64,000 nucleotides of DNA from Siphonodentalium dalli (lineage: Eukaryota > Mollusca > Scaphopoda > Gadilida > Siphonodentaliidae), in contig CP136067.1 of the NCBI GenBank assembly GCA_032622095.1, positions 81,992,705 to 82,056,704 on the forward strand, given 5' to 3'. Position 1 is the stretch's first letter. Every line of letters starts with the position of its first letter. The notes under the pieces were generated by a model. It was not told the origin of the DNA and did not search any database. It worked only from the letters and a program-made list of their open reading frames with translations. Below, in pieces: positions 14,101 to 26,100 of the stretch. The translations under genes and the position numbers were made by a program.

Positions 14101-17100
14101 CACATACACAGCGCACAAAATTCTTAGCGCTGCCCCTAATACATGAAGTAGAGCATGGAAAGATTCAAAGCATGAATTTATTAACACAATTGCCAATTTT
14201 TTAAGGAATAAATTAATTAGTATATATATTTCTATCAATAATTTTCATATTCATCACCGAGTTCACACTGTGTTTGATTGATATCTTCAGCTGGTATTGC
14301 ACGTTGCATGGGTTGCATTAAAATAATTCAAAAAGTAAATTTTGTAATGCCGATATTTGCGACGAATATGAGACAAAATATCCAGTCCAATAATCATGTA
14401 CACCCTGCATGATCTGTAGTAACGCTTTGATATGGCATCAACAAAGACTTTCTTCGGCAGCTAACTTCCTCACCCAGGAATCATAAAATTTTAATCCTCA
14501 CACCTTACACCTGTACTCAGGATGTGCGTTTATGGTCTGAACTTAGCTGTGTATATTCGGGTCATAAACCTGGGTGCCAGTGTCGCGGTGACCTGTAATC
14601 CATGAACCCTTTGAACATGCGACATATTGTGCCGCGCTCAGGTGACACCATGCAGGCGCGTGTCTAGTCTTGGATACATCACGTGGTTAGTCTTGGATAC
14701 ATCACGTGGTTAGTCTTGGAGACATCACATGGTTAGTCTTGGATACATCACGTGGTTAGTCTTGTAATGTGTGATTGGTCGGTGCATATCAGAGATATAC
14801 TATATCAAACATATTTTGATATGTTGTATCAAACATATTTTGTTCAAAGCTTGAAGATTTCGATCTCTGAAATGCGATAATCCTGTTGGGAAATTCAAAG
14901 ATGGACTGGAAATCACCATGCACGTACATCGGAGTTGTACATGTATACCCCATTCGCTCATCCCCAAACTGCCAAGAAATAAATGTAACCGTTACATGTA
15001 TTATCGAACTTTTCCGGAAAATACGAAATAAACACAATTGGATAACTAAATGGGGTTTTTGGTGAAAATACATGTATACATGTACATGTATCTAAATGTA
15101 AATTGTATAGTTTATGTGGGAATAATAATGTTATAATTTTCTATGCCAAAGTGTGTCTTTATGATGCGATATACATAGTATTATATATTTACTTGTCCGT
15201 GAAATGCTATTTGCCATTCACGTTTATACGATTCTCTAATACTTCCTGCACTGTTAAACACTAAATCCGGTCATTTATGAGACCACCATTTTTTGACACG
15301 TACATGTACATTGTATACTCAACATAATTAATATTTGAAAGAAATGAATGAATTTGAGCCATGGTTTAGTGCAAAATACACCCATGTGCTCTACATACAT
15401 TTACATGTACATGTATGAACCATACATATGACAGTGCATTTACATTCTCATGTAAGGTTTTACCCTGAACTAATTGCAACACAATTGTTTTTTTTTTGCT
15501 GGAATACATGTAGGTGCATAAACCCTCCATAAACAACATACATGTACATGTACTAAAAAACAGCAAAAAGAGAAATTGGTGAATTTCGTGAAAACAATTG
15601 CGAATAATTGGTCAAATCATCAAATTATGGATTTTCATGAATATATATAAAAAATTCAAATTTACAAGTCCAACAAATATTTTCCTGAATCCAGAAATGG
15701 AAACCATTCACAGATTCATTGTGTATTTTTCGAGTTATGTGCCTTCAAAAACGCGAGTATACCTTATTTCGGAGCTTTAATTTTGCAGACTGAGCCAAAT
15801 GCCGTATTTTTTGGTTACTTATTTAATAAACAAACGTCGCATTTAATTCAAGACGAATCTAAATAATTTCTTAAAATGGCATAAAGCGTTCATAAGCGTT
15901 TTGATCAAAACGGCTAAAATAGGAAGTTTTATATCAATTCTAAAACGTAAAATTTAGTGAGAAAATTTGGCTTTTGACTTCCAAGCGACGAAATTAATGT
16001 TACTATTCTGAGGAGTGGAAATTATTGGTTTTATATCGCTATTTCGTAGGTATTTGATACATATTTTAGGTCAGACATGAACTTGTACCTTTTTAACAAT
16101 TTAATAGCAACCATTTAAGGTCATAATTTTGAACAAAAGCATAGGAAAATAACTAGTAGTTTTTTTTTCTTGGCTGGCCACGGGGGTCATGAGGGACCGG
16201 GACCAGGACACAGGCTTCCCGACTGATGGCAATTTCAGTCAAAATGTTGGACAAAAAAGTAGGAAAATATGCAAATGTTGGTCTAAAAACAACAAATTCC
16301 CCAATAATTCATTGTTGGAGAAAATTAGATTAGAAGAACAAATTCAACCCATCGTTGATGTGAAATTTGCACACGTCCATGCACATGCAGTATAGCGTGT
16401 ATATCCAAACGGAATAAGTATTTATTTAGTGCGTCTGTACTCACATTTAATTTGAAACAAACGTCGCACTATCGTAGACTCTTGAATTAAATGCGACGTT
16501 TGTATCAACAGACGAATTATGAATTAAACTCGAGTCTAATTCTAATTTTCAATTCAATTCAAATAATTTATTCTCAAACCAAATATATATGGTAATAGAG
16601 ACACAATATATCAACATGCCCCCCCCCCCCCCCAATAATTTTATTTTCATATAAAATATTCATGTATAATTATGCATTTTCATTAAACGGAAGTAACTAT
16701 ATTCACATGGGGTGAGCGATGCCGATAGCTATTAGTTCGCATGCGCCGGCATAATATAATATGTCTATTTTATATAGACGTGAGTGTTCGGGGTAATTTC
16801 CATTAATAGTTCAAAATTTTATCAATGTTGCTAGATAGAGTCGTTCTAGTGTGACCAATCTGTATTGATATACATCCACACACATTTGATTGTATAATGA
16901 TTGCGTTAGTTTTTAAAAAACTCACTTATACATGTACATGTACATTTATCTACCTTTTACATAGTGACGACCCCCTCCCCCAGACACCATCCCATCAATA
17001 ATCCAATAAATTCATTTGACACCGTTCGCCCTTCGAACAAACGTCGCACTACCGACAAATCGAATTCAATTATTTGAATTAGATTCGTCGGTAGTGCGAC

Positions 17101-20100
17101 GTTTGTTGCAAATAAATGCAAGTAGACGCACTACCGACGAAAAATGCGTGTGGTCAACACGAATTTAATTGCTGATGCGTCAGTCTGAGTAAACTCATAC
17201 CTAAATATTCATTATAACATTGAATATTAAGTCAGACGGATAACATCGCTATCTCATTTCCAAGTCCTCGGGATTCCGTAATCTGATTGATTGCGTAAAT
17301 TATTTTCCGTCCAATGAAACCGTATGGGTTAATAAACAAGTGTTAGTGGGCGGAGACTCCCATAATGTTACCTCTAAATATAGTAACAGAGCGGAATTTC
17401 GTCGGTATTTCTCCGATCGAAAGCCATGCTTGCAAATACAACAGAGACAGAAAAAAATGGCTTCGAAATTATATATATTCGGTACGATTCGGATTAATTT
17501 GAAGGATGTGCTAGACCTGATAGATAGGCCTGCAAATGGTACCAACTTGGCCTCCCATAAATATAAATAGAACTCACTCATGTCCATGAATTTGATTTAC
17601 TTTATTGTAACATGGTTTGCAAATCAAATTATTTGTCGTAAAAAAGTCATCTGAAAGTTAAACACCGAGGAAATGACTTAATTTTATGCTTTTAAATAGT
17701 TCTAAAGCATCATTTTTGATGACGACCTTATTTTTTGCTCTCGGATGCAGCTTTCCGGTTGATACAGCGAGTTCATCTCCCGAAAAAGAATAGTCGCACA
17801 CACGACAAATATTATCTTCTGTAAGTTTATGTCGTGACACAGGCCATTGTTATTGCGAAGCACAACAAATAACACGTGGGGACACCTGTCAATCATCGAT
17901 GTATTTTTTAAAATCCGTGACGTCATTTTGGGGAAGCTCTTCGCTGAATAGAAATGGTTTTGGCGACATTAGCTCCAGACTCTAGATTTAAAATATAGAG
18001 TCGACGTTCACCCAGACTGCTGATGCGTGTGAGATCCGTGTTTGAAACAAACGTCGCATCACCGTCGACTCGAATTTAAATCGGAGAAATGCAAACGAGC
18101 TGCATAGTGATATGCTAATAAGGAAATTCCATTTGAAACTGGAAAACACCAACGAGTATGACGTAATTTGGTTGTATTTGAATTCGAGTCGACCATAGTG
18201 CGACATTTGTTTCAAATTAAATGCGAGTAGACGCACTAAATAAATATTTATTCCGTTTGTATATACACGCTACATGTATGCATGCATGTGCATGGACGTG
18301 TGCAAATTTCACATCAACGATGGGTTGAAATTGTTCTTGTAATTTGATTTTCTCCAACAATGAATTATTGGGGAATTTGTTGGTTTTTAGACCAACATTT
18401 GCATATTTTCCTACCTTTGGTCCAACATTTTGACTGAAATGGCCATCAGTCGGGAAGCCTGTGTCCTGGTCCCTCATGACCCCCGTGGCCAAACTAATAA
18501 TTATTTTCCTATGCTTTTGTTCAAAATTATGAACTTAAATAGTCATCAGTTAGAAATTTTCCAACCTTCATGGGGGTGTCAGGTTGGAAATTTTCAACTC
18601 TCGGAAAGCTTGAGGCTAGTCTAATGCTATGGATTTTTGGTTGCGGTTTTCATGTTCAAAGTTTTTCTCCCACTGTGCCAAACTATGATCGGATTTTCAG
18701 ATCTCTGATTTTTCATCTACTGCAGAACCATGGTCCGCCCAGTGCATTATCACAAGTCTACTGATCCATTCAGCCAGGCATGTGAAAGAACAGCCAAGCG
18801 GGTTGCAAATTGAATAAGAAAATGTATTATCCCCCCCCCCCAACGGAGACTCTCTAGCTATACGTCCCTGTCCGCTGTTTATTTTACTACGTGGTTTTAG
18901 ATAGGCATACTGACGCAATATAGTGTATACCGCGTTGACCTCAACTTGCTTTTAAATTGTTAAAAAGGTACAAGTTCATGTCCGACCTAAAATATGTATC
19001 AAATACCTACGAAATAGCGATATAAAACCAATAAATTCCACTCCTCAGAATAGTAACATTAATTTCGTCGCTTGGAAGTCAAATGCCAAATTTTCTCACT
19101 AAATTTTACGTTTTAGAATTGATATAAAACTTCCTATTTTAGCCGTTTTGACCAAAACGCTTATGAACGCTTTATGCCATTTCAAGAAATTATTTAGATT
19201 CGTCTTGAATTAAATGCGACGTTTGTTTCAACAGATGAATTATGAATTAAACTCGAGTCTAATTCTGATTGTTCCAAGGGTAATTGAAAAATTACTCCGA
19301 ATTTCATTGCCAGAAAATGGGGTTGGGGAAAGCATATCAACAAAAAATGAAAAATTATTCATTTTGAAGCATAAAACTTCATATATAACAGCTTTTCGAA
19401 TGTACGAAAATAGCTCAAAATGACATTTTTGGAAACAAGTTAAGACTAAGGGTGGATACATGCATTTAGTCTCTGTAAATATCGTGTATTTGGCGTTTTA
19501 CGTGGATCATACAGGCATGTACATGTAACAAGTGTCCGCTGCATGACTACCTAATCTTTGCGGCTATATATTATATATATTGACCAAACTACACAATGAA
19601 CGAGTTTGCAGAGAGCTTTTGAAGTTGTCAGACCGCTTAAAATAATTGTTCGCCGATAACCCAACTGGTGTCAATACTATGAAGCGTTTTGTTTTATTGG
19701 TAAGATTCTACAATTGTTTGCAAGAAATAACAATTTATCATTCCGCTAATACTATGAACCTTTACAGTCATAAATCACAAATTGAAATAGCATGCACGTG
19801 TTCATTGTATTTAGAAACATCTCGCAATCAAAGAATGTTCGAGTACTATGAAAGTTATTTGAAATTTATAACACCAAGGAACGTGGCTAGAATGTCTTCG
19901 TATAGGGTGTCCAACATAAATGATAAGTTTACCCCCTTAAACTGGATCATATACATGTATTCTGCTAGAAAATTTAAGTAAATCACACATCCTTTACAAA
20001 TTCAGTCCATTGTATACATGTACATGTACACGTATAGTGTCTTGCTTTGCTAATAATCAATTTATCATCTATCGCCTCCTTTACCAGAGGTCAGCTGAGG

Positions 20101-23100
20101 TCTCTTGTTACATGTACATGTATCTGTGTGATTCTAGTACACAAGTGTGATACCAGTACATGTACATTCATTTTTTTTCAAAACCCCATGCAGATAAGAG
20201 CGCAGACACAACTCGAGAATTGTATAATACATGTACATGTATGTAAATACTTTCGTTTGTTGATGCATGTATGACCGTTTGTACTAATGCAGGGTTTCCG
20301 CAATGGGAATTAAAGAGTCCGCATTGGGGGAACACACCATGCATGGTTCGTCCCGTCGGGCGAAAAAAAAATACACAAATGATAATAAGATAAATAATCA
20401 ACATTGAGTAGTTTCATCAACGAAAATCCCGTGCATAAAAATATCCCTGACTCAGTAATTGGGTGTTCTTTGATCCAATTATGTAATCGTACGAGAGCAC
20501 GGGGTCTTCGAGCGTAATAGTTTCATCCATGGAATTCCGTGCACAAAATTATCCGCACTGAACGGTCCGGAATTCTTTGATGTTACCGCGACATGTATTA
20601 CGCTGTATCTAATGTCGCTATTTGACAGGCTCTTTCTTAGGTTTTTTTGGGAAGATAGGCTGCGTCGATTTCATTTTGTCAATATTAATGAAAATAAGTG
20701 TAGATATATGGCCTTTCGACACAAGACTGAAAAAGTTTTTAATAATGTCAGGAGGGTGGGGGGGGGGGGGGGTAGTAAAATATTTGCAGGAATGTAAGTC
20801 GGGGTGGTGGGTGGGCTGAGGGGGGGGGGGGGGAATACGCGTTTTTACACCCTCATGCAAATTTTTTACTAAAGACCTTTTGTGCCCTTATATGACATTT
20901 GTAACAGTTTAAAGCATATTGCAAGATATTCAATCTTTAAAAAAAATATATTAAAACACTATATATCAGCTAGTTTAGTATAATAATGTAGAAGTAAGTT
21001 GCTCCAATATAAGTGGCATGGAATATATTAGATAATGGGCTGATTGACAGACTAATCAGGAAATAGTTAGAAATTTTGAGTATTCTCCACAATGAACTAT
21101 TTCACAGATGATCAGCAATTTATAAAACATTTTTTTTTTCTCAATTAAAACAGCTTCGGAAACAGGTTAAACTGTTAATTTGAACTAACTATGATCAATC
21201 CCAGTCACATCAGTGATATCAATAGGGTTGTATGCGATCTTAGACCAATTTTAGTGAAATTTGGGGGGTGGATGTCAAAAAATTGGGACTAAAAACTTAT
21301 TGTTTTTGCAGGTTTGGGGGTGGTGGGTCCCCGAAAATGCCAGATGCAAAAAAACGGCATATTTCCTGCTAATTTTTTACTACCCCCCTCCCTGATAACG
21401 TGCTCTTTATATAATATTGTGTTCGTATATACAATCTTCAGTAATGGAGGATAATTAAAGATATATTTTCAATTAAGTCATCAAAATTATGTACATGTAT
21501 ATATACACGTAGCACGTCCCTGATTCGATATTATGGTGGACACATCACCAAACTCCATGAACAATACCAATACCAAACTCCAAGTTTAAACAAAATAAAT
21601 TTGCACCCACCCACATAAGCTCACCTTGGATTGTAAGGTTCCAGCTATTACCTCAAGCTTTCCATATGTTAGAAAATTATAACCTGATATCGCCAATGCT
21701 TTGGAGAATTTCCCTGCATTTGGTAGTTTATCAACAGTCGAAAATATGCTAGTGATTCAAACTACATGTACAAATGTTCATGTAAGTAGTCTCCAAACAG
21801 ATTTCTCACTAATTGTTGGTTGAGAAACATATGATCCTGCATATGTGTATGTGGTGTAAAAAATTAAAAATTCCTTCTTTTCAAATATTTTGACAAAAGT
21901 TGGGGCGAGACACCCACCTAGACATCCGAATACGTCGCCCACCCCACCATCACCATGCCCATATTTGGACGGAATTCAATGATCATGTGATGATAAAACT
22001 TAACCATTAAACTATTAATTAAATGTTGGTACATGTATATTCAGAATTAAGTGTACAAATAATAAGGCTCAATTTTCGCTGCAGCATTTGTCCTGGTTTC
22101 AGGAAATTGAGGTACATGTAGACACTAGATAAAGCTGTATGCAATTTGTGTGATTTGTGTTATTATATACATGTACATCCATGAAAATCCATAAATTGAT
22201 GATTTGACAAAATTTCGCCAAATTTATTTTACGAAATTCACCAATTTCCATTTTCCCGATTTTTTAGTATGTTTTTAATGGGTCCGGTATCTGTAACTTA
22301 ATCCAGCAAAAACAAAATACATGTACATGTATGTTGCCAATTAGTTTCGGGTTTGGCATTTTTTTCTCATAAATGCACTGGACTATAATTACCACGTTGC
22401 TTGTATCGTTCACAGAGCATACTGTAAATGTCATGTATGAGAGTATTTTGCACCAATCCATGGATCCAATCATTCATTTGTTGCGCAATATAGATTCGTG
22501 TTTTGTGAATAATGTCGCATTCATATTATCATTATGTTATACTATTACATGTAGTATATTATTGAGGAAATTATCATGTTATTTCTAAAGTATAGACAAC
22601 GAAGGCCGCCAGTCCATTTATGGGCAACTGGTACACATGCAAAACAATAAGCCGAAGGAATACTGGTCGCTAGTTAAACAATTGGATCGCGAGTCCTCTA
22701 ATTCAAATAAAATGTCGCAATCAGTTAGCCCCGATGAACTCTACGAACACTTTAAAAATCTCGGACAGACAACGGACGACACTGGTGACCCTTTCTCTGA
22801 TAACATCCATGGCCAGGTATCTGACATGGAACAAAATATCTCCTCCAATAATCACCTTGATTATGACATATCTACAGAAGAAGTTGAAAAAGCATTGCGT
22901 AATTTAAAAATCGGAAAATCGGCCGGCCCTGACAATATTAAAGCAGAAATGCTGAAAGCTTCTAAAATATATACTCTCCCACTGTTAACACGTCTTTTTA
23001 ATTTAGTTCTCAGTAAGGGACATATACCTAGCAAATGGACTGAAGGCATAATTGTTGCTATTCCAAAATGTAATAATGCAAATTCCCCGGACCAGATGCG

Positions 23101-26100
23101 GGGTCTGACATTAACTAGTGTTCTTGGGGAAAATGTATGCCAGCATTCTTCTTGGGCGTCTAGACGAATACTTAAACGAAATGGAGGTTCCTTCCGAATA
23201 TCAGTCTGGCTTCAGAAAGAATTACAGGACCACAGACAATTTATTTATTTTAAAATGTTTAATTGAAAAACGTATAAATGATGGCAAAAAATTATACACA
23301 TGCTTTGTGGACTTCAAAAAGGCATTCGACAGTGTCTGGCGAGAAGGATTATTATATAAATTATTAAATCTAGGAATTGGGGGAAACATCTATATGTGCT
23401 TGAAAGAAATAATAACCTGTTATTCTTCAAGGTTAAAAATCAATGGAAATTCTTTTACTGCACCCATAAACAGTCAAATCGGCTTAATGCAAGGAAATAA
23501 CCTTAGCCCTTTATTATTCAATATTTTCGTAGATGGTCTAGCAGAAGAACTAATGGCCGACGACATGCATGCACCTTGCATAGATAATTTTAAAGTACCG
23601 TGTTTACTGTATGCTGACGATCTCGTATTAACTTCAGAGTCACAAGACGGCTTGCAAAAAATGTTGACTCAACTGAACATTTTTTGTACGCAGTGGAAAC
23701 TAACTGTGAACAAAAATAAGACCAAAATATTGATTTTTAACAAAAGTGGAAAAAAACTAAAACACAATCCTTTTCAAATTGGTACTCGTACGTTGGAAAT
23801 GACACAACAATATACATATCTTGGGTTGAAACTAGCGGCGTCTGGCACTTTCTCACATGCATTAAACGATTTAAAGATTAGAGCATCGAGAGCTCATTTT
23901 TCACTACAAAGAACATGTGACGACTCGGCACCCATTGATGTCACGTGCAAACTTTTTTATTCTTGTGTAAAACCGATATTGACTTATGGATCTGAAATAT
24001 GGGGTGACTATTCAGAAAGCCGCAAGGAAAATCCCATCAAAAAATTCCACACACAATTTTGTAAACGAATTTTGGGATTATTTAGAAACACATCTAATAT
24101 GGCTGTACTAGCCGAAATGGGTAGATTTCCGATCTATATCAATGTATTAAGGAACATGATAGTCTATTGGCTTCGAGCTAACACTTTGAGTGATAAACGA
24201 TTGGTGTATAAATGTTTAAAATTGATTTCTTGTGATGCAGATAATGAGTGGTTACAGTGTATTAAAAATAACTTACTGGTATATAAATATGGATTTGGGT
24301 ACGTGTGGGAATCACCAAAATCAGTTAACATAGATACTTTTGGGGAGAAATTTCAATCCCGATTACAAGACCATTTCCGACAAGCATGGAGGCACCTTGA
24401 TATAAAAGGTGCATGTGCAGAAAATAGTAAATTAGAATTTATGGGAAAAATCAAAACAGATTTTGAAACAAGGGCTTCTTATTTAAGAACGTTATCTCGA
24501 AATGAAAGACGTCCAATATCGAAACTTGTTACAAGCTCGCACAAGCTAGAAATAGAAATAGGCAGACATGTGAAACCTAATCCAATCCCCGTAGTGGAAC
24601 GAACTTGCAAACAATGTAGTCATAATATTCCCGCTAAAGATAAACCTATCGAAGATGAGTCTCACTTTTTATTACACTGCACGAAGTACCACAATCCTAG
24701 GCAAGTCTTTAGCAGTTACGCGAAGAATGTGATATCAAATTACGATGTGTTAGACGAGTGCCAAATGCTTCAAGAAATATTCAAATCTAATGATAAACAA
24801 CTGAGCAGAGCTCTAAGTAAATATTTAATTGAAGCCGAAATATTACGACAATAACACTGTAATCACTCAGCACAAATATTCTAGTCATATATTTTATTTG
24901 CATGTTTATGTATATATATATATTTTTTTTCTTTCTTTGCCATATCCTGTATCCGTATAGCGATTGCGCAATAAAGTATCTATCTATATATCTATCTAAC
25001 CAAGCTGAATTATGGGTAACTTTTCATGATTTAGGAATCGTGTACATACATTTGAATAAACTTGAACGTTTCCATTGGTGTACATGTATATTACTCAGCA
25101 CAGCTACACATTTTAGCCGTTTTGACAATAACCAGCCTGAAAGCTTTGTGCCCTTTTAAAAATCTTTTAGATTCGTCTAGAATTAAATGAATTGACAAAA
25201 TTAAAATTTAATTAGAGTCGTCGGTAATACGAAGTTCCAATGGTGAGTTTCCAAAATGAAAAATATTCAGATGATTATTTCATTGCAGGCCAGTTTATCG
25301 ACCGGCATCGAACTGAAAGACAGCAACAGATCAGCCGTTACGGTCGCCAGGTGATCGAGAATGCCATGCGAGGGTCGATGAGCACGTCTGCGGTGGAACT
25401 CGACAGGGAACTTCGAGTCCATGGCATCAACGCGTCACGGAAGACTATCAGCCGAGTGCGGAAGGAGATGGAATGGGTGCTGACTTCGACTAAATACTGC
25501 CAGATAGTGAGAGCTGCTAACAGAATAAAGAGGATGGACTTTGCCATCAAGTGCATCGAAAACAAAGAGCAGTTTGGCGATGTGATATTTTCGGACGAAT
25601 GCACCGTCCGCTTGGAAAGTACTGTCCGTCGGTCCTTCCGTAAGAAAGGCGAGCATCGACAACTCGTGGGTGTTCCAAAGCACCCGTACTCCGTGCATCT
25701 ATGGGCCGAAATTTCAAGGCGCAGAGCAACCAGGTGTGCGATTTTCTCTGGAATTATGGACTCCTGATTTTTCCAGTTGATACTTCAGAGACATTTGGTC
25801 AGATTTTGCAAGCGACAGTTTCCACAAGGCCACAGACTGTATCAGGATAACGACCCTAAACACACGAGTGGGTCAACGAAACAATTCATGAGAGATTTTG
25901 ACATTAATCACTGGCAGAGTCCTGCAGAATCTCCGGACATGAATCCGATAGAGAAAGTGTGGGCGCACATGAAATACTTCTTACGAAATTCGGCGAAGCC
26001 CACGAAAGAAGAGCTAAAATCGGCTATACGGAAATTCTGGCAACTGATCACCCCAGAATATTGTAACAGGCAAATATACCATCTGTATAAAGTCATACCG

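Larger units (their letters stand above)
15830..19263. mobile_element. Nested long-inverted-repeat element, ACAAACGTCGCA family
   Basis: The left arm (about 15830-16500) and right arm (about 18180-18540 continued at 18950-19225) are inverted copies. Shared tracts include GGCATAAAGCGTTCATAAGC, the ACGGGGGTCATGAGGGACC region and CATCGTTGATGTGAAATTTG. The right arm is split by about 410 unrelated bases (18541-18950). The outer and inner edges carry ACAAACGTCGCA. Between the arms are smaller hairpins of the same terminus (16454-16501, 17037-17107, 18046-18215). No transposase lies inside. Confidence 0.7.

Noticed and set aside
14665-14765. CRISPR-like array
   Set aside because: The 23-bp units are directly adjacent without spacers, and the window is eukaryotic.
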